The notes under the pieces are model-generated. The model saw only the letters and a program-made list of their open reading frames with translations, had not been told where the DNA came from and did no database searches. From the NCBI GenBank assembly GCA_945869245.1, contig CAMBOY010000047.1, forward strand, positions 1-14,196: 14,196 bases of DNA, in the 5' to 3' direction. The position numbers were made by a program, and so were the translations under genes. The first letter of the stretch is position 1. Each line of letters opens with the position of its first letter. This document shows, one piece after another, positions 1 to 6,465 of the stretch. This stretch comes from Hydrogenophaga intermedia (GTDB lineage Bacteria; Pseudomonadota; Gammaproteobacteria; Burkholderiales; Burkholderiaceae_C).

Positions 1-633
1 CAGCGCAAGCTCTACGCCTGGCACGCGCCCGAGGTGGACTGCATCAGCAAGGGCAAGGCCCGAACGCCCTACGAGTTCGGCGTGAAAGTGGGCATTGCCA
101 GCACGCTCAAGAGCAACTTGATCGTGGGCGCCAAATCCTTTCACGGCAACCCCTACGACGGCCACACCCTGAACGAGCAACTGGAGCAGGCCACGATCCT
201 GATGCAGGACAGCGCGGCCAAACCGACCACGGCGTTTGTCGACCTGGGCTACCGGGGTGTGGATGCAGACAACCCGGATGTGCACATCGTGCACCGGGGC
301 AAGTCCAAACGGATCAGCGAGCAGGAGAGACAGCTGCTCAAGCGGCGCCAGGCCATTGAGCCGATCATCGGGCACCTCAAGAGCGACAACCGCATGGACC
401 GCTGCCATCTCAAGGGCGAAACCGGCGACCGGCTGCACGCGGTGCTGTGCGCGGCGGGTTACAACATCCGCTGGCTGCTGCGCATGATCGCCAAGAAGGG
501 CGTGGCCTTCTTGGCGACGTTTTTATTGCGCCTGTGCACGGTGGCGGGCGTGTCGCCAAACTGGGCTCATATGCTGCGCAACTTCGCTCTCCATGCGGTC
601 AGAGCGCCAGCGCAGCGACTGGGCGCCGGCTGA
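1..633 (+). CDS. IS5-family transposase, C-terminal part (start lies left of window)
   Basis: DDE transposase of the IS5 family; it cuts and joins the ends of its own insertion sequence. The frame is open from base 1, beginning QRKLYAWHAPEVDCISKGKAR, and continues with YEFGVKVG, the block typical of IS5-type transposases. The second catalytic Asp is in FVDLGYRG, with the codon near 241. The catalytic Glu is in RQAIEPIIGHLKSD, with the codon near 358. The first Asp and the N-terminal DNA-binding part are outside the window. About 210 codons are visible, and full family members are usually 300-450 residues. The gene stops at TGA 631-633 without any frameshift, so the copy may be intact. Its right terminal inverted repeat should lie within 634-711, but I could not recognise it. 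The element abuts the TnsE-like gene downstream, which is on the opposite strand. Confidence 0.9.
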   Translation, partial: QRKLYAWHAPEVDCISKGKARTPYEFGVKVGIASTLKSNLIVGAKSFHGNPYDGHTLNEQLEQATILMQDSAAKPTTAFVDLGYRGVDADNPDVHIVHRGKSKRISEQERQLLKRRQAIEPIIGHLKSDNRMDRCHLKGETGDRLHAVLCAAGYNIRWLLRMIAKKGVAFLATFLLRLCTVAGVSPNWAHMLRNFALHAVRAPAQRLGAG

Positions 634-711
634 AATGAATATTTCAGGACCGACAAATTAAGGCTTCACATTAGAAAAAATCGTTGCAACCCGCGATGTC
701 GTCCGTTCAAA
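634..711. other. Spacer between IS5-type transposase and TnsE-like gene
   Basis: This spacer is AT-richer than the transposase gene. A small inverted repeat, TGAAAT-GAAT-ATTTCA, lies at 631-646 over the transposase stop codon. It has no T-run, so I do not call it a terminator. The right end of the insertion sequence and the junction with the older foreign DNA should be here, but without the left end in view neither the terminal repeat nor the target duplication can be assigned. Confidence 0.4.
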
Positions 712-2523
712 TCAATTCGCGGCAAGGTAGATCTCAGCAAGGAGTAGGCTCGCATCGCTGCTGGTGTGCTTACGCGTTCTAGAACAAAGACCGTTAAGCT
801 CATCGGTGGAAAGAACTGTCGATTCCTTGAGGGAAACGCACCTGACGATTTGAGAAAGAGCTTGAAACTCGTCGCGCAGTTGCAACCCATCTGAACTCCA
901 CAGCAACAGCATGCTGTTTTGAGTTCCCATCCGTGGCTCAAAGTCCAGCAGATACCTAACAGACTTCTCATTGTTGTCGATGCTCTCAAAGGTCATGCGC
1001 AAACACAAGCCACGCTTTCTTTTGGTTTTTTCCTTGTCAATAAAACGCCAAGCAGGACTGCGGTGCGGATACGGTTCTAGCGGCACAAGAAAGTAGTCGC
1101 CTACGGGCTCCCCTGGAAAGACAGACTCGATTTTCACGAGATGGTTTGTACCTTCAATTTCAATTGTGTCACCGGTGGCGCCAAGCAGGGAACTGGCGAC
1201 CAAAGAAACGTCGCCTAGTGTTTGTCTACCCTGCTCACTTTCAAGAGTTTCTTTATGTTGTTGGGCCCGCAGGTTAGCCCCTGGTGCAAGTTCCCTTGCA
1301 GACCTCGAGTCGCCCAGAGTTGACACCTCGCGCTCCCACATGGCTAGGCGAGCAGTAGCTTGATCTGCTGATTGGTAAGTCGTGTCGGTTTGGGGGAGCT
1401 TCTTACAGGGAATCTCATCCAGATTCGGAAATCGTGTGTGCACCTGGCCCACATCTATATCTGACTCTCCAGACGACGACCTATGTGGCATGTGTGAGAG
1501 TTCTAGAACACTCGTGGATAGTGATGGGAACAACTGCTGACGTTCTATCGGAAGCTTCTCTGAATCAATGCCCGCAAGAACATCTTCCGGTGATCTTCCG
1601 TCGTTGTCTCTGTCAAATGAGATCTCTTGTATGGTGGGCCGATATCCGCAAGATCTGATGAGTTGAACTAGCCAGAACTCTGATTCATCCGTTTTCACCT
1701 TGCGCCGAAGCACACGCAGTGGCATTTGTCCCTCAAACGGTGGGATTGCACGTATGAAATGAGGGCCGCGTGCGCGACTGCCTTGAGCCAAGTATCGGTA
1801 AATGTCGGCGCCTCTCTCCATCGCGTAGCTGTCAAATGCGATGGACGCCAAAAAGGGTACGTCTTCGTCCTTCATCCACTGACGCAGCCACAGCATTGCA
1901 CTTCGACCATCGGCACTGAGCCTCGATTTCGCCTGATTGAAGAGATAGTGTTCTGGGTCCGAAAATCGTCCATCAAGCATCAGCTGAGCCCACTTGCTTG
2001 TGGGGCCCCAGAAGAACTGGAAAATGGTCATGCATGGGAACACGTAGGGGAGGCTGCCGTTGCATCCTTCCACCTTCAACAGCAGGGAGTTATAGCGTCG
2101 ATCTGAGGCAGCAGTGTGGCGGCATGGGCCTAGGCGAAAGGGCTCGTCGAGCAACGGACAGGCCTCACTGTCTTCCACCCCAAGGCGGGAGAACACTTGG
2201 AGACATTCTCGCGAGAAGTCGATCGTGATGTCGCTCCACGTGAAGTGTGGGCTTAGCTTCTGCACATCAGTGATGTAACCATCATTCAACACCGTTCCAA
2301 GCGGAAAAGCAGGTGTGTCTGTAACTGGTAATAAGACTCGGCGTCCCTCCCTGTAATGACGTAGTTCGCCAGAAGCGAGACGCTCCACCCGATGGAAGAA
2401 CGCATAGATGAAGGGCGTGACTGCTGCCTGGGGTGAGCTTGCGACCTGCCCATACCAGTGCAGTTGCCATTGCCCCACGGCAATAGCAGGAAGACTTTGC
2501 CCGATACGCAAAACTGACTTCAT
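712..2523 (-). CDS. Probable TnsE/TniE-like transposition protein of a Tn7-like element (603 aa)
   Basis: Not certainly recognised; my best assignment is a remote TnsE/TniE homologue. TnsE of Tn7 (about 540 aa) steers insertion to replicating or conjugating DNA. The order of segments fits what I recall of TnsE: beta-rich N-terminus (1-110); a conserved block around 159-172 (PYVFPCMTIFQFFW); a helical block around 204-234 (SADGRSAMLWLRQWM); an IPPFEGQMPLRVLRR segment (260-274), comparable to the DPPPMQGWKLHV region of TnsE; and a polar, low-conservation linker (about 300-450). The C-terminal domain (455-560) has strand-rich RYLLDFEP followed by DEFQALSQIVR, comparable to the TnsE end FVLLEVDA and DFEKIRRGVV. 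There are no TniQ-type zinc cysteine clusters and no Walker motifs. The start has GGGG about 7-10 bases upstream of the ATG. It lies about 110 bp from the apparent transposon end in comM, which supports the assignment. Base composition is clearly lower in GC than the chromosomal genes. An unrelated hypothetical protein remains possible. Confidence 0.5.
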   Translation of the reverse strand: MKSVLRIGQSLPAIAVGQWQLHWYGQVASSPQAAVTPFIYAFFHRVERLASGELRHYREGRRVLLPVTDTPAFPLGTVLNDGYITDVQKLSPHFTWSDITIDFSRECLQVFSRLGVEDSEACPLLDEPFRLGPCRHTAASDRRYNSLLLKVEGCNGSLPYVFPCMTIFQFFWGPTSKWAQLMLDGRFSDPEHYLFNQAKSRLSADGRSAMLWLRQWMKDEDVPFLASIAFDSYAMERGADIYRYLAQGSRARGPHFIRAIPPFEGQMPLRVLRRKVKTDESEFWLVQLIRSCGYRPTIQEISFDRDNDGRSPEDVLAGIDSEKLPIERQQLFPSLSTSVLELSHMPHRSSSGESDIDVGQVHTRFPNLDEIPCKKLPQTDTTYQSADQATARLAMWEREVSTLGDSRSARELAPGANLRAQQHKETLESEQGRQTLGDVSLVASSLLGATGDTIEIEGTNHLVKIESVFPGEPVGDYFLVPLEPYPHRSPAWRFIDKEKTKRKRGLCLRMTFESIDNNEKSVRYLLDFEPRMGTQNSMLLLWSSDGLQLRDEFQALSQIVRCVSLKESTVLSTDELNGLCSRTRKHTSSDASLLLAEIYLAAN

Positions 2524-2569
2524 TCCTATCCCCGGCTCATTCCTTGACCACAGAATGCTATCAGGGGCA

Positions 2570-2636
2570 GTTCCTTTCTATCGGTTGGTATTTCCTAGCT
2601 AGCGGTGGAACTTCTCATTTGGCGTTGTCAATCACA
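2570..2636 (-). repeat. Putative right/left end of Tn7-like element with degenerate subterminal repeats
   Basis: Read on the minus strand from the comM break, the foreign DNA begins TGTGATTGACAACGCC. The terminal TGT is characteristic of Tn7-family ends. Two loosely similar segments follow: CCAAATGAGAAGTTCC (2622-2607) and CCAACCGATAGAAAGGAAC (2588-2570). They could be TnsB-type binding repeats but are too degenerate to be sure. The five comM bases next to the end are CAAGG (minus strand, 2641-2637), which would be the 5-bp target duplication if the element is Tn7-like. Confidence 0.4.
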
Positions 2637-2868
2637 CCTTGGGCAGGTCGGCCGGCGCCAGGTTGACCGTGATGCGTTTGTTGCTGGGAAAAACCAGCCC
2701 CGATTCGGCCAGGGCCGAGCGCACGCGTTCGCGCGCTTCCTTGACCTCGGTGTCGGCCAGGCCGACCAGCGTGAAGCTGGGCAGACCGTTGGCCAAATGG
2801 ACTTCGACCCGCACCGCCCGGGCTTCGAGCCCTTGTAGTGCGCGGCTGTGGATGACGGCCAGCGACAT
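2637..2868 (-). pseudogene. comM: comM (YifB/ComM Mg-chelatase-like AAA+ helicase), 5' fragment only
   Basis: ComM is a hexameric AAA+ branch-migration helicase that extends donor-DNA integration during natural transformation. The N-terminal 77 residues are recognisable: MSLAVIHSRALQG, then EVHLANGLPSFTLVGLADTEVKEARERVRSAL, then RITVNLAPADLPK. Full ComM is about 500 residues. Homology stops exactly after LPK, where the family continues with D/E and GRFDLP. The reading frame runs into foreign sequence and stops two codons later (TGA at 2634-2632). The start ATG at 2868 is preceded by GGGGAGG (2885-2879 on the minus strand). The AAA+ domain is entirely missing, so this fragment cannot work. The 3' part is expected left of the window, beyond the inserted element. 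It is divergent from glnK. Confidence 0.88.
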
Positions 2869-2931
2869 GGTGTGTATTCCTCCCCGAATTGGTGCGCTCG
2901 GACCACTGCGTACCGGGTGACAGTCCGGCAT

Positions 2932-2946
2932 GCACCATATCGGTGC
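2932..2946 (+). promoter_or_regulatory. NtrC-type enhancer site upstream of glnK
   Basis: GCACC-ATATC-GGTGC is a perfect 5+5 bp palindrome with a 5-bp spacer. It matches the NtrC (GlnG) binding consensus GCACC-N5-GGTGC. It lies about 50 bp upstream of the -24 element of the sigma-54 promoter, a normal distance for an NtrC enhancer. A further half-site TGGTGCA is at 2953-2959. The spacer is shared with the divergent comM fragment. Confidence 0.7.
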
Positions 2947-2997
2947 TTTTGGTGGTGCATCAGCGCACAGAGTGCCCATCATAGGCGGCTTGCGCGC

Positions 2998-3013
2998 TGG
3001 CACGCGTCCTGCT
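2998..3013 (+). promoter_or_regulatory. Sigma-54 (RpoN) -24/-12 promoter of glnK-amtB
   Basis: TGGCACGCGTCCTGCT fits TGGCAC-N5-TTGCW with one mismatch (CTGCT for TTGCT). The invariant GG (2999-3000) and GC (3011-3012) are separated by exactly 10 bases, as sigma-54 holoenzyme requires. Transcription should start near 3024, giving a leader of about 27 bases that contains the ribosome-binding site AGGAG (3040-3044). With the NtrC site upstream, this indicates induction on nitrogen limitation. Confidence 0.75.
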
Positions 3014-3050
3014 AACTGCCCTCTGTTCTTTTTCTCCACAGGAGTGCGAC

Positions 3051-3389
3051 ATGAAAATGGTCTCCGCGATCATCAAACCGTTCAAGCTCGACGAGGTGCG
3101 CGAAGCCCTCTCGGGCATGGGCGTGCAAGGCATCACCGTCACCGAAGTCAAGGGTTTTGGCCGCCAAAAGGGCCACACCGAGCTCTACCGCGGCGCTGAG
3201 TACGTGGTGGACTTCCTGCCCAAGGTCAAGATTGAAGCGGCCGTGGCCGACGAATTGGTCGACCGCGTGATCGAAGCCATCGAAGGCGCCGCCCGCACCG
3301 GCAAGATCGGCGACGGCAAGATTTTTGTGAGCCCGCTCGAGCAAGTCGTCCGCATCCGCACCGGCGAAACCGGTGCCTCGGCCTTGTGA
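3051..3389 (+). CDS. glnK: PII nitrogen-regulatory signal protein GlnK
   Basis: Trimeric cytoplasmic signal protein that senses ATP/ADP and 2-oxoglutarate, is uridylylated by GlnD, and blocks the AmtB channel when nitrogen is plentiful. At 112 residues it is full length. The T-loop contains GHTELYRGAEY with Tyr51 in the uridylylation position. The family signatures KPFKLDEVREAL (9-20), VTEVKGFGRQKG (30-41) and TGKIGDGKIFV are all present. The start ATG is preceded by AGGAG with a spacing of six bases. It is 30 bp from amtB and in the same transcription unit, under the sigma-54/NtrC control region upstream. The gene could equally be called glnB; linkage to amtB favours glnK. Confidence 0.96.
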   Translation: MKMVSAIIKPFKLDEVREALSGMGVQGITVTEVKGFGRQKGHTELYRGAEYVVDFLPKVKIEAAVADELVDRVIEAIEGAARTGKIGDGKIFVSPLEQVVRIRTGETGASAL

Positions 3390-3419
3390 GCCCGACCACC
3401 CACTGAAGCGAGAACGATC

Positions 3420-4895
3420 ATGAAAAAAACTGTAGCCTCTTTGCTGCTGGGCCTGGGCCTGGCGGCGTCTGTTTTGTTGGGTGCCACGCACGCCACGGCG
3501 CAAACCGCCCCGGCCGATGCGCCCGCTGCTGTCGCCGCCCCTGCGGCCGACGTTGCACCCGCCGCCGTGCCGGCGCCTGAAGCCACGCCAGTCGAGGCAG
3601 TTGCCGCCCCTGCCGAGGCCGTTGCTGCACCGGCTGCCGAAGCGCCCGCCGCCGAAGCACCGCCCACGGTCGACAAAGGCGACGTGGCATGGATGATGGT
3701 GTCGACCTTGTTGGTCATCATGATGGTCATCCCTGGCCTGGCGCTGTTTTACGGCGGCTTGGTGCGCAGCAAAAACATGCTGTCGGTGCTGATGCAGGTG
3801 ATGGTGGTGTTTTCGCTGATCTCGGTGCTGTGGGCCTTGTACGGCTACAGCCTGGCATTTGGCGGTGAGGGCCTGATCATCGGCAACTTCGACAAGGTGT
3901 TCTTGATGGGCGTCACCTTGGACTCGGTGGCCGCCACCTTCACCCCTGGTGTGGCGATTCCCGAGTTTGTGTTCATTGCCTTCCAGGCCACTTTTGCGGG
4001 CATCACCTGCGCGCTGATCGTGGGCTCGTTTGCCGAGCGCATCAAGTTCAGCGCCGTGCTCTTGTTCTCCGCCATTTGGTTCACCTTCAGCTATCTGCCG
4101 ATTGCCCACATGGTGTGGGGCGCCGGTGGCTATCTATTCAGCAAGGGTGCGCTGGACTTTGCCGGTGGCACCGTGGTGCACATCAACGCTGCCATGGCCG
4201 GTCTGGTGGGTGCTTATGTGATCGGCAAGCGCATCGGGTATGGCCGCGAAGCCATGGCCCCGCACAGCCTGACCCTGACCATGGTGGGTGCCTCGCTGCT
4301 GTGGGTGGGCTGGTTTGGCTTCAACGCCGGCTCCAACCTGGAGTCCAACGCGGGCGCTACCTTGGCTTTCATCAACACCCTGGTGGCCACCGCCGCTGCG
4401 GTGCTGGCTTGGTGCCTGGGTGAAGCGCTGCACAAAGGCAAAGCCTCGATGCTGGGTGCCGCTTCTGGCGCGGTGGCGGGCTTGGTGGCCATCACTCCGG
4501 CCTGTGGCACGGTGGGCCCCATGGGCGCGATCGTGATTGGTCTGGTATCTGGTTTTCTGTGCCTCTGGGGCGTGGCCGGGCTCAAGAAAATGCTGGGTGC
4601 CGACGATTCACTGGATGTGTTCGGCGTGCATGGGGTGGGCGGTATTGTGGGTGCGCTGCTCACCGGTGTGTTCTCTGCGCAGTCCCTGGGCGGCATCAAG
4701 GGCGATGGCTACAGCATCGCCACTCAGCTGTACATCCAGGCCGAAGGCGTGGTGATCACCATGGTCTGGTCGGCGGTGGTGGCCTACATCGCCTACAAGA
4801 TTGTGGACATGCTGGTTGGCTTGCGCGTCTCCGAAGAGGAAGAGCGCGAAGGTCTGGACATTGCATCCCACGGTGAGTCTGCCTACAACCGCTGA
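3420..4895 (+). CDS. amtB: Ammonium channel AmtB with signal peptide and Ala/Pro-rich N-terminal segment
   Basis: Trimeric inner-membrane ammonium/ammonia conducting channel, gated by GlnK. Residues 1-28 form a signal peptide (MKKTVASLLL ... ATAQ). Residues 29-83 are a low-complexity Ala/Pro/Glu/Val stretch predicted to be periplasmic. The Amt domain with about 11 membrane helices starts near residue 88 (DVAWMMVSTLLV). The key pore residues are visible: Asp246 and the first twin histidine, His254, in LDFAGGTVVHINAA; the second, His404, in FGVHGVGG; also AERIKF and GWFGFNAGS. The cytoplasmic C-terminal tail, VSEEEEREGLDIASHGE, is the GlnK-contact region of the family. The length (491 aa) exceeds that of E. 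coli AmtB mainly because of the Ala/Pro region. It lies 30 bp after glnK and is followed by a strong terminator. Confidence 0.96.
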   Translation: MKKTVASLLLGLGLAASVLLGATHATAQTAPADAPAAVAAPAADVAPAAVPAPEATPVEAVAAPAEAVAAPAAEAPAAEAPPTVDKGDVAWMMVSTLLVIMMVIPGLALFYGGLVRSKNMLSVLMQVMVVFSLISVLWALYGYSLAFGGEGLIIGNFDKVFLMGVTLDSVAATFTPGVAIPEFVFIAFQATFAGITCALIVGSFAERIKFSAVLLFSAIWFTFSYLPIAHMVWGAGGYLFSKGALDFAGGTVVHINAAMAGLVGAYVIGKRIGYGREAMAPHSLTLTMVGASLLWVGWFGFNAGSNLESNAGATLAFINTLVATAAAVLAWCLGEALHKGKASMLGAASGAVAGLVAITPACGTVGPMGAIVIGLVSGFLCLWGVAGLKKMLGADDSLDVFGVHGVGGIVGALLTGVFSAQSLGGIKGDGYSIATQLYIQAEGVVITMVWSAVVAYIAYKIVDMLVGLRVSEEEEREGLDIASHGESAYNR

Positions 4896-4915
4896 GCACA
4901 GATCTCCAAGGTTTG

Positions 4916-4948
4916 AAAACCCGCCGCGCAAGTGGCGGGTTTTTTTTT
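4916..4948 (+). terminator. Rho-independent terminator of glnK-amtB
   Basis: The stem ACCCGCC (4919-4925) pairs with GGCGGGT (4934-4940) around an 8-base loop. The stem is flanked by AAA on the left and followed by an unbroken T-run to 4948. It lies 21 bp after the amtB stop codon. This is a textbook intrinsic terminator. Confidence 0.93.
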
Positions 4949-5002
4949 CGCTTTGGCCCAGCCTAGCGCTACCATGGCGGTGTCACACACAGGGGGTTTC
5001 TC

Positions 5003-5236
5003 ATGACCATGTTCGATCTCGCGCGCGTTGCCGCGCTGTCCGCTTTGTGCCTGTCCACTGCCGCCATGGCCACCGACGCCGGCGCCAACAAACAAAAGCC
5101 GGCCAAACAGGGCACGCGCGTCACCATCCACAACAGCCCGTCGGCCGAGAGCAACGCCGAGCGCGACCGCCGCCTCACCCGCGAGTGCAAAGGCCGCCCC
5201 AATGCCGGGGCATGTCTGGGGTACGCGCGGCCCTGA
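5003..5236 (+). CDS. Small secreted protein of unknown function
   Basis: I do not recognise the family. The 77-residue product has a clear signal peptide (MTMFDLARVAALSALCLSTAAMA, likely cleaved before Thr24). The mature part is short, polar and basic and ends with two cysteines in CKGRPNAGACLGYARP, which could form a disulfide in the periplasm. A purine-rich CAGGGGG stretch (4990-4996) precedes the ATG at a suitable distance. Codon use matches the neighbours. It lies alone after the amtB terminator and ahead of glcE, separated from it by about 74 bp, and might share a transcript with glcE. The signal peptide and codon pattern make it likely to be a real gene. Confidence 0.7.
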   Translation: MTMFDLARVAALSALCLSTAAMATDAGANKQKPAKQGTRVTIHNSPSAESNAERDRRLTRECKGRPNAGACLGYARP

Positions 5237-5310
5237 TCGCTGGGCGCCCCAGCTGGTTTGCAAGCGGGCGTGCAAAAAAATCAACCGCCTCCAGTGGGTG
5301 CGCGGCTACC

Positions 5311-6438
5311 ATGGTGCCCATGTCTGAGCACACCACCCCGCAGCACTGGATTGATCGCGTGCGCACCGCCGCCGCCGACCGCACGCCCTTGGCCATCACG
5401 GGCGGCGGCAGCAAAGCCTTTCTGGGCGAAGCCGTGGGTGGCGAGCCCTTGTGCACCACCGACTGGCGCGGCATCGTCAGTTACGAACCCACCGAACTGG
5501 TGGTCACGGTGCGCGCCGGCACCCTGCTGGCCGAGCTGGAAGCGGTGCTGGCCGAGCGCGGTCAGTGCCTGCCGTTTGAGCCGCCACACCTGGGCGCTGG
5601 CGCCACCGTGGGTGGCATGGTGGCCACCGGGCTGAGCGGCCCCAGCCGCGCGGCCGTGGGCAGCGTGCGCGACTTTGTGCTGGGCGCCGAATGCATCAAC
5701 GGCAAGGGCGAGTTGCTCACCTTTGGCGGTCAGGTCATGAAAAACGTGGCCGGTTACGACGTCAGCCGCTTGCTGGCGGGCAGTTGGGGCACGCTGGCGC
5801 TCATCAGCCAGGTGAGCCTGAAGGTGCTGCCGGTGGCGCCCGCCGAGGCCACGCTGGTGTTTGGCCTGCCGCAGGCCGAGGCCTTGGCCCAGTTGCACCG
5901 CTGGGGCGGCCAGCCGCTGCCGATCAACGCCAGTTGCTGGGTGCGCGACACGGCCACCGACGGCGAGCCCGAACTGCTGTTTGTGCGCCTGCGCGGCGCG
6001 GTGGCGGCGGTGGAGGCCGCCTGCCAGCGCATGTTGGCGGATGTGCCTGGGCAGCGCATGGACAACACCCAGGCGCAAGCCGACTGGACCGACTGCCGCG
6101 AGCAGCGTCTGCCGTTTTTTCAGCCGCCCGCCAACGGCCTGTGTCTGTGGCGCCTGGGCGTGCCACAAACCGCGCCGGTGCTGCTGCCCCAGTGGGCTCA
6201 GTTGGTGGAGTGGCAGGGCGCACAGCGCTGGTTGTGGGCGCCGGCCGATGCCGCCAACGAGATCCGCGCCGCCGCCAGCGCCGTGGGCGGCCACGCGACC
6301 CTGTGGTTCGCTCCCGCCGAGGCCGCACCCGGTGTGCCGCGTTTCCAGCCCGCCGAGGCGGCGGTGCGCACCATCAACGAGCGCCTGCGCCAGGAATTTG
6401 ATCCCGCTGGCATCTTCAACCCAGGCCGCATGGGTTGA
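5311..6438 (+). CDS. glcE: Glycolate oxidase FAD-binding subunit GlcE
   Basis: Subunit of the membrane-associated GlcDEF complex, which oxidises glycolate to glyoxylate. This is a shortened FAD_binding_4 (PCMH-type) protein. Visible motifs are LAITGGGSKAFLG near residue 28; FEPPHLGAGATVGGMVATG near residue 90, the FAD pyrophosphate region; VRDFVLGAECINGKGE; and KNVAGYDVSRLLAGSWGTLALI. It closes with INERLRQEFDPAGIFNPGRM, shared with GlcD. It has 375 residues from ATG 5311; ATG 5320 (MSEHTTPQHW) is an equally possible start, and neither has a strong ribosome-binding site. The open frame extends upstream to 4801, but that part overlaps amtB and the small secreted protein and is not coding. glcD is not adjacent, and the usual partner glcF is displaced downstream by a toxin-antitoxin module. 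Confidence 0.9.
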   Translation: MVPMSEHTTPQHWIDRVRTAAADRTPLAITGGGSKAFLGEAVGGEPLCTTDWRGIVSYEPTELVVTVRAGTLLAELEAVLAERGQCLPFEPPHLGAGATVGGMVATGLSGPSRAAVGSVRDFVLGAECINGKGELLTFGGQVMKNVAGYDVSRLLAGSWGTLALISQVSLKVLPVAPAEATLVFGLPQAEALAQLHRWGGQPLPINASCWVRDTATDGEPELLFVRLRGAVAAVEAACQRMLADVPGQRMDNTQAQADWTDCREQRLPFFQPPANGLCLWRLGVPQTAPVLLPQWAQLVEWQGAQRWLWAPADAANEIRAAASAVGGHATLWFAPAEAAPGVPRFQPAEAAVRTINERLRQEFDPAGIFNPGRMG

Positions 6439-6465
6439 ACGACGATGGTCCGCACGCACCGAAAA

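Larger units (their letters stand above)
634..2636. mobile_element. Putative Tn7-like (Tn6022-type) element end or remnant inserted in comM
   Basis: Foreign DNA lies between the IS5-type transposase and the break in comM at 2636/2637. Three things support a Tn7-like element: the break falls inside comM, a known attachment gene of Tn6022/AbaR-type elements; the foreign side starts 5'-TGT on the minus strand; and the only gene inside resembles TnsE. No TnsA, TnsB, TnsC or TnsD gene is visible here. In Tn7 and Tn6022 the E gene is the last of its operon and lies away from the end, so this is either an internal deletion derivative or an unusual gene order. The left limit is unknown. Confidence 0.45.

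Noticed and set aside
2869..3039. Open frame extending comM upstream to 3039 (minus strand)
   Set aside because: The extra residues have no ComM similarity, lie across the glnK promoter and NtrC site, and the ATG at 2868 has a good GGGGAGG ribosome-binding site and the conserved MSLAVIHSRA start.
3481..3696. Ala/Pro-rich DNA in amtB and at 8570-8680 as a CRISPR or tandem repeat array
   Set aside because: The repetition is degenerate and in frame, explained by low-complexity protein segments; there are no regular repeats with spacers.
3012..4109. Long minus-strand open frame opposite glnK-amtB (365 codons)
   Set aside because: It lies entirely opposite two well-identified genes, is His/Gln/Arg/Gly-rich as expected for antisense of GC-rich coding DNA, and has no domain signal.
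5255..5280. Inverted repeat TTTGCA...TGCAAA followed by an A-run before glcE
   Set aside because: The T-run would lie on the minus strand, where no gene needs termination; the 6-bp stem is within chance expectation.
4801..5310. Upstream extension of the glcE frame
   Set aside because: It overlaps the end of amtB, a strong terminator and the small secreted protein gene, and its Arg/Pro-rich sequence bears no likeness to GlcE.
5281..6459. Minus-strand open frame opposite glcE (392 codons)
   Set aside because: It is a shadow of glcE, rich in His, Gln, Gly and Ala, with no recognisable motif.
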